This document shows, piece by piece, positions 16,841-26,635 of a stretch of 26,635 nucleotides of DNA. Source of the DNA: Mnemiopsis leidyi. Lineage: Eukaryota; Ctenophora; Tentaculata; Lobata; Bolinopsidae. The position numbers and the translations under genes were made by a program. Position 1 is the first letter of the stretch. Each line of letters starts with the position of its first letter. The stretch covers positions 3,875 to 30,509 of the forward strand of contig JH153445.1 in NCBI GenBank assembly GCA_000226015.1. Direction: 5' to 3'. The notes under the pieces were generated by a model that was not told where the DNA came from, did no database searches, and saw only the letters and a list, made by a program, of their open reading frames with translations.

Positions 16841-18470
16841 TTATGATTTGTGGTGCGAATTGTATGATAAAATAGCCAAAACTAAACATTGATTCTCTAA
16901 ACTATAATGGGTATTACTTGATCTTTGATATTTCTCGGGAAGTACTTGAATAATGATTAAGTAAATATGGCTTTTGTATGTTTTTTTCTGCCTGTTGAAA
17001 GGTATATAACAAATTGTTAATGGTTTAATATGTTCATTTATCTTCATATTTACCGTTTAATTTAACCACCCTAGCATGACTAGCTACATTTGAAACATGT
17101 GGTATTTTTGCGCCACGTTTCAACTTTAATTTAGTGCTATCTTTCCATTTACGTTTGCTCGTGATAACAAATTTTTGATTTCGTGTTTGTAAAGTTACCC
17201 TGTACAAGAGATACTGGACCGCTTGTTGAATATCATACCTTTAAAAGTAGTTCTCAAATGAAGTGATAGTTTTTAGGAACGTCATCTAAATTTCGAAGTT
17301 CTGTTACCATGACACCGCGTTGCTCTTGTGTAGGATTCTTCCCCCCAGGATCCGTTTCTGAACAGTAAATAGCGATAGATTGGGTTGCGACACTTAACGG
17401 AGGATACTGTGCTCGGCTTGATCGGGTCGTGGTATTAGACGAATATGGCGTGCCCGCATTTTAACTTGTGGCTCCGTTAATGATACATACTGATGCATTT
17501 TCTACTTGAATATTCTACTTGTTAGGCTCTCACTTTTAACTTTTATGTTTGCATAATTAACTAGCCAGTCGATAAATATTCAAGGAATCTTAAGCTTAGT
17601 AAGTTATATATCAATTTCGATTTGTTATACATTGGTCTTCCGAAATCTTGAGTTCAGAGTTAACTTAATTTTCGTAGCATGATTTAGCTTTGAATTTGGT
17701 CTGTTTTTTTATCTTGATAAACAATATGATTTATCCAACCAGACCCCTACCCTTTTACATAGGTGTGATGCTCAGACCTTTCCGTGGTGCGATATTCGTG
17801 GGTGGACATGTGATGTATTGCTTTATGTGGACAACATATATACTTCATTTGCTTATATCTAAGTTTTAGTATTATTTGTTTATAACAAAATTAACTCTTT
17901 AGGTCAGTTGATTTATCTAAAATTAGGAAATTTACCGCAAATATTTATATTTAACTATCAAGGACACATCTTCGTGTTATGACTTCAGACCTTTTATATG
18001 ACTTAGCCCCGTAATAGCAAACAACATAAAACTAGGAACAGGCATGAGACAAATACTCAATTACATGAAATTGATAATTATCTAAATTTTCTGATACCTT
18101 ACGTGAAACACGTAGAATAATTTTCAACATAATATAATTTCTGATATCGTATTCAAGTGCAAGGAAAAGGCGTAGTACCCGATAGCCATGAATAATGATG
18201 TTAAAATTTGGGTCGGCTGAAAGCTGAAAGGTTAGCTGTAGTAGCTTTCTAGAAGCCCGTAATAGAGATGAGACTGTCTGAAACTGACATAATTATATTA
18301 TAGATACTATTATTTGCCTTATTTACTTTTCTTAAAATAATTTTCCGATCCCGGTGTTATTGTTACTAAACACCGCGTTGCCGGGGTGTACATTACCTCT
18401 ACCTCCTAGCTAGTTTAACTTCGCTGTAGAGCCAGGGATTTATAGTTGTTCTTCCTGCGGCAATTGTTCT
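16841..18470. other. Intergenic A+T-rich DNA, no gene seen
   Basis: Short open frames only, with no domain, no splice-compatible coding run and no tRNA or rRNA features that I can recognise. A 7-bp inverted repeat (CGGTGTT/AACACCG, about 18352-18374) is the only structure noted. Confidence 0.5.
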
Positions 18471-18698
18471 TACCTTAACCTACTTACTTACCTACTGTCC
18501 TACTTAGTACTTACCTACTTACTTACCTTCTTACCTACTTACTAACCTTACCTACTTACTTACCTTCTTACCTACTTACTAACCTTACCTACTTACTTAC
18601 CTTCTTACCTACTTACTAACCTTACCTACTTATTAACCTTCTTACCTACTTAGTACTTACCTACTTACCTTCTTACTTACCTTCTTACCTACTTACCT
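18471..18698. repeat. (TTAC/CTAC)n simple repeat with 37-bp higher-order units
   Basis: About 230 bases built almost only from TTAC, CTAC and TTCT words. The phrase ACTAACCTTACCTACTTA recurs at 37-bp spacing (18541, 18578, 18615), which shows second-level tandem duplication. Confidence 0.9.
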
Positions 18699-18985
18699 AG
18701 CTATAGAAAAGACTAGTTATTGTTTGTCTGTGTTCAGCAAAACGTTGGATTCATCTAATTGTATAATGTAATTGTATACACTTGCTAGAAGTTGCATCGT
18801 TAAGCAACGTTAAACACTATGATTTTTGTTTAACCATCACGTGACAACTTAGCCGAGCTTGAGTTAATCTGATACAATTGTAAAACTTGGATAATTGATA
18901 GAAATATTGATTAAAGCCTTGTTATAATAGTAATACGAGAGTGTGTTGAATGTTAATCTTCTGTGTCTGCTGATCTTACTCTATA

Positions 18986-19062
18986 TCTATACTACTACTA
19001 AAGCGTGAGTGGCTGTTTGGCCTGGTCGAGAAAAAATAGTGCTGTTTGGTCGAGAAAAAATA
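18986..19062 (+). repeat. Possible Helitron-like 5' terminus with an internal direct repeat
   Basis: After A comes TCTATACTACTACTAAAGCG, reminiscent of TC-initial Helitron 5' ends. Then two near-identical copies of GCTGTTTGG-GGTCGAGAAAAAATAG follow. I see no matching hairpin/CTRR end downstream, so this may be a truncated piece or chance. Confidence 0.25.
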
Positions 19063-22000
19063 GGGCTCGAAGCTTTTAACTATTTGTGTGATGTTTTGTC
19101 GGTGGTTATGTCACATTCAGATGTAGCTTACAATAGAGATGGGCTTGTTAACTATAACTAGCCGCTAGGCCAATTGTAGACAAAGCAGCTGCCTCAGCTC
19201 AATAAATATTGCACAATTACCACCCATGTACCGATCATTATCTAGTTATTCCCAGTAATTATAATTATATAACAAATACAATTAAGCTTTTAAGCAATTG
19301 TGACTGACAATTTTATCTTACGTTTACACTTAAAGTTTACAGTCGTATGAAATGAAATGATCGTGAATGTGATGCCGCAAGTTACCTATTTACATATTCA
19401 TCTGAGATTTGAACTAAATACATGCGAGCTCTCGCGGTCATTTTACTTTTACAGCTTTTCAAACCTTTCGGTAGTCGATGACTATCATCACATTTCAGAT
19501 TGACTGATATTAGTACTGTGATAGTTATCGAATGTCAGTTTTCGACTGACTGCAGTAATAAACGTAGACGGACAAGAATTTTATTAAACTTGGAAGAGAA
19601 CGCCTGGGAATTGCTTATAGTTCGATAATCCATATGTCGTTCTGGCAGTTGCATTGACTTTCACCTGTTTTCGTTGCACTAAACTTCCAAGGCAAAGCAA
19701 GAGCCATGGCTGCATTATCATTATTAATAAAGTAAACCCTGCATCTAGTACCTACAGCTATACTGCAACATTCTATTAGTATAGGTGTAACTGTAAACAA
19801 AGCTTTTATGTCCCATCATTAGTGATGTTAATGTAATGGTTCCTCAAATACCAGTGGTTTCGTCATTTAATCGTTTAAGGTGCTATTTTCTATTGCTTAA
19901 TTTCCGCTACGTAATTACAGGTGTCAGGTGCTAGCTAGTACACAAAATCTTACAACCACTCTCCAAATTTATTTTACTAACCGACTCTCAAAGCTGATTA
20001 TTGCAACCGGTTCTCTTTGCAACCACGGCTCTTCAATTGGTTAAGATTGAGACGGTGTCTGTTCTAGCTTAATGATGAGGGTGCAGGTAGAACCTCTCAT
20101 TTCTCAAACAGCTGCTCTGGTAGCGGTCAGGTTTCTGTTTACTGTATGTGCTCTGATCATGACAATGTTTTAGGTTACTAATTTAGATCTTAACTCGAAA
20201 TATAGATGTAAAACAGGTTAAACTTTATCTTTCAATATAATGCTTGCTAGCTTTACTATGTCTATAATATACTTTTTACAATTCGATAATTATGGTTCAC
20301 ATTTTCCAATGGATGTTGTAAATCACTGTTTCACAGTTGGTAGGTTGTAGTTGAACACCTTTTGATTACTCGTCTTTAAGTTAACGTGAATGCAAGTATC
20401 CAAACATTCATCAACAACTGCAGTAATTGATAATGATATCCATAGATAAAGGTATTTTGTGGAGGGATCGCAAATTTTTCCTATCATGTGACCTCGATTT
20501 ACTAATAAGAAGGTAGGTGCAGCCTATAAAAGTTAAGAAACGCTTATATCACTTGATATACATTTTCTGTTATATGACCCCTCTACTATAATATCCCTTC
20601 CTCTTTTGTCTAATCTTACTCTAGAAATAGATAGAATTGAGACTGTCTGCTCGAAATTATTGGCAATTATCAATTTAATTGTTAAAGACAATTTAACATT
20701 GATAATGTGAAAGGTTACCTCACTGTATAATTTAAAGAAAGTTTACCGGTTTCAGAGAAAATCCCATTATTTCTCAACAAAAGTTTCAGTTTTCTTTTCT
20801 TCCCTAATTCTCTACTCTAGCCAAAGCCCCAAAATCGTGTTAAATTGAGTTAGTTCATTGACATCCGTTAAATTCTATGAGTTTTTTAAAATAAAAATGT
20901 CAGAAATCTGTTCAGAAGTTGTACAGTACAAGTTGTAGATTGTAAGTCATCAAGTAGACATCAAGTCAATTTGGAAACACGGCTCTATCCACCCTCTGTA
21001 ATTTTGTTTAAACAAAGCACTTCACAATTTATTTATTCTTTACATTTTCCTTGATGTATATGAAATATAACATGACGTAGACAACTAAAACAATCCTTTG
21101 AGGCGATAAGCCTTGGTCAATAAATGAAAGGAACAACACATTCATTTTAATTTTTTGAGATGCAACTTTTCTTTCAAGTGAATTAAGTCCTTACAGGCTC
21201 CGTATATTGCTTGTATCATTAATGAAGTAAAAAGTTTATGAAACATCTAATTCGAAAAATTCGAAGTATGGAGCATGAACATCCAATATCTTGTCAGTAA
21301 AAAATGATCCTCTATTTAGTGCTCCATCTACTCTAGTTTGTAATCGCACAAGTTAACCCTGCCAGATATTATAGTACCCCTTTCTCCTGCCTAAGATGGA
21401 ACAGGGCAGTGCAGGTTGAACTGCCATTAATTCATTAAACTCTTCACTCGTTAAATTTTTATTTAGCTATATTAGTGTTGACATCAAGTATCCTTTTTAC
21501 GAGATTAAGTGTATCCCTGTAAGTGTAAGTTTTACTTAGCTTACTTTTCACACGTTTCATGAAATATTGCTCGATTGAAATTGAGGTTGTTCTTTACGTC
21601 ATATAACGTATCTCGACTTGACATCTCGGTTCTCACCCTTAGGCTTAGGCACAACCAGAAACTTACAAAAACCAGGAACTTAAAACATGCTAGCTTCATA
21701 GATGGGCAAAGGATGTTAGACTTTTACCGTCACAGTTAGGACGTGAGAACTAGTACAGGAGGCGAACTTGGCTTTCACTTAGGCAGTGTAAAACCTGAGA
21801 GTAAGACTATAAAGATCGAAGACGGGATTATATATAAGGGATCATGCAAAAAGAAGGGACTGACTAATAACAGGTTCTATTGGATATGAAGCTCATAGTC
21901 ATACTCATAGTCATAGGTGTCATAGGTGTCGTCATTCAAACTTCATGGAGCATTTATAGTCCCAGTTAGAGGATTCAGTTAGCGGATTCTAGCTGGAGCT

Positions 22001-24398
22001 CATGCTGTCATACTAGTTTTCTAGCTGACTCTGTTTAATGAGCAGAAGGACCTCTGAAGAAATGTAAGCCGTTATATGTTTTGTAATTGTAATCACGTGG
22101 CCAACTCATAGCTTCTAGTAGCTGTAATAAAACGAAGCCAGCTATAGGGGAGGTTTTCAAATTATTACATTTATAAATATCCTCGATAAAAAAGGGGAGG
22201 GGCTTTAACCATGATTACGTAGAATTAGAATTCGATTCTTTAAGTTTAAGCATTTGTTGCTACACGATTTCGCCACTTTTCACAAAATCGATTCTGACGC
22301 AAATCTCACAAACAACAATCAGGTGAGCTAATGCACCTGCTCCACAGTGCTGACAAATCTAAACTTTTAGTGTTAAGTACTGTATTTTGCCCGGTAAATC
22401 TTAGTCAGCAGTAAACAATCGAAAATTCCAGGTGTTCCAATTCTCTTCTTCTCTTACTTCTTGTTATTGCATTTTAGACTTGGGAGAAATGTTATATTAT
22501 ATATCAGTGATGCTGTCTTTTTCGTTCTAATATATGAAATTAAGAATACTGCATGAACATCTGCTACAACGCTACGACTTGCGGTGAAGCTGGCAATATT
22601 AAATTTAATGTTTATCTCAACAAAGTTTTCGCTGCCCGTATAGAGTAAGAGAGGAACTAAACTTCAGTCGTTCATTAGTATTCTGTTAGATCTAAGACTA
22701 TAGTACCCACAGCAGAAGCTTGACAGTTTTTAGTATTACCTTAAGTTTCAAGTCAAAGCTATGAGCATTATTCGTAGATAGTAGTTAATTCTAGTATAAT
22801 TCGTAGTAAGTAGTTTACACTTTCATCATTGTAGAACTAGAAGCTTTGTTTTAGTATTTAATCTGACCTAACATGGTGGTCCGAAAGTTTATAATTCCTA
22901 AAGTTGAAACAGTAATCCCTAGTTCTTGGGACATTTACAAATTTATAAACATTCATCATGGGCCATTAGTAGATAAGTTAAAGCGTCCCCTGCACATTAT
23001 CTGCAAAATATAGATCCTTGCCGTCACAGCTGTTCGCCAAAACACTTCGGGACAGTCGTGGGTAGAGCTTTACTTAGATGTGAGAGTTTCAAGTGCAGAG
23101 AAATCATTTTTAAGCGACCTCACGAGCTTGCTCGCGGCATATAATTGGTTATGTTCCACTTCAGACAGAGTCACTCCTCCTCATCCTCCTCCGGTTACAC
23201 ATGCTACGTAGGGAGCATGCCTGAAATTTTTATTGGCTGGACTGATACTTTTATGTTCTGACAACTTTGTCTTTAGTCTCTCTTAAAAATGTTTACTTTG
23301 AGTTTTACCATGGCCTGTAGAAAACGGTATTCATCATCAAATTTGTTGCTACATGTGACAGCGATTGACCAATTAGAAGCTCTAGGTTCGACCGATGAAT
23401 ATCAAAAAATACTGTACCATGCCTAAACAAATTTGCGCCACCTCCCTGCTCCCAGCCCCACAAATACTGCTATCTAAATGTTTAGGCACAAGTAGGAGTG
23501 GAGAAACCAGAAAGCTGAAACACTCTTGCCTTCAATATCTTCTATTTTAAGTATACCCATACGATGGTTGATGGTCATGTGATAAAGTAACATTACAACC
23601 CATCTCATCTTATGATATTGGTTATAGTCACAATTGCCCGTACTGTGAACCGACCAGATATAATTTTACAGGCTACACTTTCATTCTGATTCATGTCTAG
23701 AAAAAATTACGAGCAGCTATGTTATGAAAGCGCCAAGTGACAATATTTTACTTGGTCCGGAACATACTTGTATGAGTATCGATACAAAAAATTGCCGTAG
23801 CATTTTTCCGTTTCAGAGGCATTGACATGATTTTCTTTTCCGGCTGCAGCCAGTAATGTTTTTAAGTTTTCTTTTTTCCAATTGTCCATATATAAGCATT
23901 AGCAAGTCAATTATTATTGTCTTGTTTTGCCAATTGAATTTTTGCAGACTTAATTTTGCCGAAAATTTAATTTTGCCTTAATCTTGTCTTAAGAATGTCG
24001 TTTAACTCACAATTTCAAATACAACTTAACCTTAAGTTAACCAATTAATCATCTAATTCTTAAAACCAAATTTATCCTTTTGAGACGCAATTAGGGAAAC
24101 ATTTTTGCCAGTCTACAGCTGACCCCTTAATTTTTTGGGACAAATCAACCAGTCATCGACCGTAATCGTGATATTCCAATCGTGATATTCCAACGAGCCT
24201 TAGCAGCTTAGAGACTTCAAGCACTGACTTTGCAATCTAGATATTTATCGCAACAAATGGAATGGAAAGCAATAGATAAAAGTTGTTTTAAAGACAGGCT
24301 ATTATTCCCTTATGAGCAGAGATGCCAAGAACATCAAGAAAAAGCTTCATTATTTCTATTCACAATGACAAAGATATTGATTTATTTGTTGCGGTGAA
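19063..24398. other. Long intergenic stretch, no gene recognised
   Basis: More than 5 kb of A+T-rich sequence in which all open frames are short and without recognisable domains. Small features only: a tandem CTCATAGTCATA / TCATAGGTG patch (about 21894-21930) and a 14-bp duplication AATCGTGATATTCC at 24164-24177 and 24178-24191. Regulatory elements or non-coding RNAs cannot be excluded from a single sequence. Confidence 0.5.
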
Positions 24399-24444
24399 CT
24401 CTCGCAGTTCAAAGCTGAGCGGTAGACGGATATAATCTCGTCAA
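24399..24444 (-). repeat. Dispersed repeat copy (partner at 1369-1424)
   Basis: Carries the same ordered blocks as 1369-1424 (CTCTCGC, TTCAAAGCTGA, GACGGATAT, CGTCAA), shortened by indels. The reverse complement contains TCCGTCTACCGC, a variant of the motif seen three times in the left hairpin block. Confidence 0.55.
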
Positions 24445-24848
24445 TGATTTAATGACATTTATGAATTGCTGCTTACCAGTGGTTACGGGACCAAAAATTT
24501 TTGTTTCTAATCGGTTTCGCTTCATAACCGCTTAATAACCGCTAAGTCGAATAGTCTCATTGCTTGAGTGCTTGGAGTATTGTTCTGACACGGTGGTTCA
24601 ACGATGCTGGCTCATCAATGGACGCACATGAATGGACATCCAATCACAGTTCTATAATAGACCAAGGGCTTTTGCTAGTACAGTCTATTGTTCAATGTTT
24701 CCGTCCGATTTTGACGTAAATGAACTTTCCATTGTTTTCTTTTGAAGTATCCAACTTTGGCCATATTTGATTTGAAATTGTTTTACTCTACTCACATAAA
24801 ATTCGCACCGGTACGCGTAAAGCGTATTCGTCTACTTTAATCTCCGTA
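24445..24848. other. Upstream region of the receptor gene
   Basis: No clear TATA box or splice acceptor was found before the ATG at 24849. CATAAAATTC near 24795 is at best a weak TATA-like string. No coding signal. Confidence 0.35.
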
Positions 24849-26000
24849 ATGCTATCGTATTTCAAAGTAGCGCTCAACAGAGAATTTCAGGTTTTGAAGC
24901 TCAATGTCGAACATATAAAAATGATATTTGGAGATGATACGATCCTTGGACCAGACAACAATACCCTGGTTGTTCTCGGGGACGCCATGTACGACACCAC
25001 CATTACCTACTTCTACGCAGCGGTGGTGATCCTAGCTTTCATCGTTTCGGGAGTCCTGAACCCAGCCTTGCTGTGGTTCCACTTCTGCAGACCCGCCACC
25101 ATCCCTATAATCGTCTTCAGAATGCTCAACACTGTAGACTTCCTGACTACTACCTGTCTGATCCCTTACCTCGCATACGGCTTGTTGAGTCCAGCTCTGG
25201 TACCCCACCAAGTACCTGCTAGTTTAGGACAACGACTTTATTCCGCTCTGTTCGCTTTCATCCTCTTCATCAGTGTGAGTGTTACAACCCTGATGACTGC
25301 TGTCAGAGTGTACGCGATCAAATACCCCCTAAAGGTTATGAAGAAGAGACACGCCCTGCTTTATCCCATGACCGGGTTTGTAGCAGTAGCTCTAGTTATT
25401 GTTGGGGTGAACTATTACTACAATACTACTTGGGACAGGTTTCTCTTCAGTACTAACCGGTTAAAACTTGTCTTGTTTGATCCGACTACCGGTAAAATAG
25501 ACAATTGGCCCGAGTTAGCGTTTGGGTGTATTCTAATGTCGATAGCTATGGCTGGCAGTGTCTGTGCCGTGGTGACGGGTAAGGAGGTTTACAGATTCAA
25601 ATGTAGTGATCATGAAGTGAAGCTGAACTTGAAGGGTGGTAAGAGAAACAGTCCCCAGTTCACGGAGAAAGTACACAGCTGTGTCACCATTCTCATGCTG
25701 GCTGCCGGCATCCAATTTGCGGTCTTCCTCGTTATAATACAATTTGTCTACTCCATCTTCGTCCGGGACGGATTCCCTTACATGGCTTACTACTTTTTCT
25801 ATGGCAACGGATTGGTGTGTTCATTAGTAACTTCAGTCCTTAATCCCATTATAAAACTAGCTAGAAGCTCCGACTTCAAGAGGGTTTTTCTGGTCGAAAT
25901 GAAGAGCCAATTTGTCTTCGCCAATGGAGCACGTACATATGGAATTGGAATGAGTGTCAAAGCAAAATCAAACTCACAAACTTTGAGTAACCATTCTTAG
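24849..26000 (+). CDS. Divergent rhodopsin-like (class A) G-protein-coupled receptor, intronless
   Basis: A 383-residue single-exon plasma-membrane receptor; ligand unknown. Predicted helices: TM1 52-77, TM2 84-112, TM3 128-152, TM4 171-191, TM5 219-243, TM6 275-304, TM7 311-337. Class A landmarks seen: Asn71 in GVLNP (TM1), Asp97 in LNTVDFLT (TM2), Arg153 in VRVYAIKYPL (the DRY position, reading VRV) and Asn332-Pro333 in TM7 with Lys instead of the Tyr of NPxxY. Missing: the TM3/ECL2 cysteine pair, the TM4 Trp and the TM6 CWxP. The extracellular N-terminus has one sequon (Asn37-Asn-Thr) and no clear signal peptide. The short tail is Ser/Lys-rich. A later start (Met25 or Met47) would keep all helices. 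The family assignment is good; any subfamily is not. Confidence 0.85.
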   Translation: MLSYFKVALNREFQVLKLNVEHIKMIFGDDTILGPDNNTLVVLGDAMYDTTITYFYAAVVILAFIVSGVLNPALLWFHFCRPATIPIIVFRMLNTVDFLTTTCLIPYLAYGLLSPALVPHQVPASLGQRLYSALFAFILFISVSVTTLMTAVRVYAIKYPLKVMKKRHALLYPMTGFVAVALVIVGVNYYYNTTWDRFLFSTNRLKLVLFDPTTGKIDNWPELAFGCILMSIAMAGSVCAVVTGKEVYRFKCSDHEVKLNLKGGKRNSPQFTEKVHSCVTILMLAAGIQFAVFLVIIQFVYSIFVRDGFPYMAYYFFYGNGLVCSLVTSVLNPIIKLARSSDFKRVFLVEMKSQFVFANGARTYGIGMSVKAKSNSQTLSNHS

Positions 26001-26317
26001 ATTACATTACCGGGCATAACTATCACGGACATCATACTTGCATACTGAAGGCCTCAGCGTGAAAGCTTATGTCCGTGCTAAATAATTCCGTCATATTTTT
26101 TGATAATTTTTGCAGGACACAACCTTGGATACATCGAAAAATAAAATGTTGATTTATACAGAATGAGAAAGCATCTGTAGGATTGTATTCAAACAGTGTG
26201 ATGTACACTGTACAGTTTGAATGTATTTACAATTTTGCAGATAATTCCTTCCTGCATCTGTAAAGAATTATGTTTTGACAACGTATGTCAATTGATTAAA
26301 AGATATATCTATATATA
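26001..26317 (+). other. Receptor 3' flank with AATAAA poly(A) signal
   Basis: AATAAA at 26140-26145, about 140 bases after the stop, is a plausible polyadenylation signal for the receptor. The rest is A+T-rich and unremarkable, and ends in an (AT)n run at about 26303-26319. Confidence 0.5.
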
Positions 26318-26319
26318 TA

Positions 26320-26635
26320 CAGGGTGGTTTTAAAATTTGGGTGCATCGCAAATGTGCAGTGCAGAGGTGACTAGACGACCTTTCAATAATTATCCTCGAT
26401 TTGATCACAAAAACGGTCATAACTTCGGTTCTGATTATCATTTTTTGATGAAAATTTCAGGACTTCTTAATGATGAAAAAAAAGATAATGCCTACAAAGT
26501 TTCAAGATGATACGAGCTATTTCGACACTTTTGTAATTTTAGCATATTTTTGCATATCAAGCAATAATGGCTCATTCTCACCTTTCCGAAACTCGATAGA
26601 TCTCATCAGCTGGACATCATGAACACATCCTGAAA
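26320..26635. mobile_element. Left end of a mariner-like DNA transposon or MITE, cut by the window edge
   Basis: TA (26318-26319) is followed by CAGGGTGGTTTTAAAATTTG. The TACAGGGTGG-type start is common at the inverted-repeat ends of Tc1/mariner-type elements of animals. No transposase frame is visible in the 316 bases present, and the other end lies outside the window. Confidence 0.45.

Noticed and set aside
23383..23400. GGTTCGACC as a tRNA T-loop
   Set aside because: The flanking bases do not form T or acceptor stems.

Overview
The window looks like nuclear DNA of an invertebrate animal. It is A+T-rich by eye, has GT-AG introns of about 140 bp to 3.2 kb, and carries many minisatellites, DNA-transposon relics and retroelement relics. 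The bZIP-transmembrane gene and the seven-helix receptor point to a metazoan. I cannot name the phylum with confidence; an early-branching marine invertebrate is a guess.

Layout. Positions 1-3840 are an accessory region. It has A+T-rich sequence, a CpG-rich block packed with small perfect hairpins (about 530-1561) that ends like a Helitron, a frameshifted 3' fragment of a non-LTR retrotransposon (+ strand), and a decayed reverse transcriptase of Penelope-like type (- strand). Positions 3848-16738 hold one complete gene on the + strand. I could splice it by eye into 15 coding exons, with phase agreement at every junction, to give 2133 nt and 710 residues. It is an ATF6 orthologue: an acidic activation region, a basic region nearly identical to vertebrate ATF6, a leucine zipper, one membrane segment, an RSLL site-1-protease motif and a short luminal tail. 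Its introns carry several tandem arrays and a 227-bp TA-flanked MITE. About 16.8-24.8 kb is a gene-free stretch with simple repeats and a few repeat fragments. Positions 24849-26000 encode an intronless, divergent rhodopsin-like GPCR, followed by a poly(A) signal. The window ends inside an element that starts with a mariner-like CAGGGTGG terminus after a TA.

Function. ATF6 is the ER-membrane stress sensor that is cut by S1P and S2P in the Golgi to release a nuclear bZIP factor. The GPCR is a separate surface receptor, and nothing in the sequence links the two genes. The most interesting points are these: a three-residue insertion exactly between the ATF6 basic region and zipper, next to a 23-bp minisatellite that re-copies the exon end and its 5' splice site; a short ATF6 luminal domain with a single cysteine and no Asn in the S2P motif; and the cluster of trinucleotide-loop hairpins near the left end.
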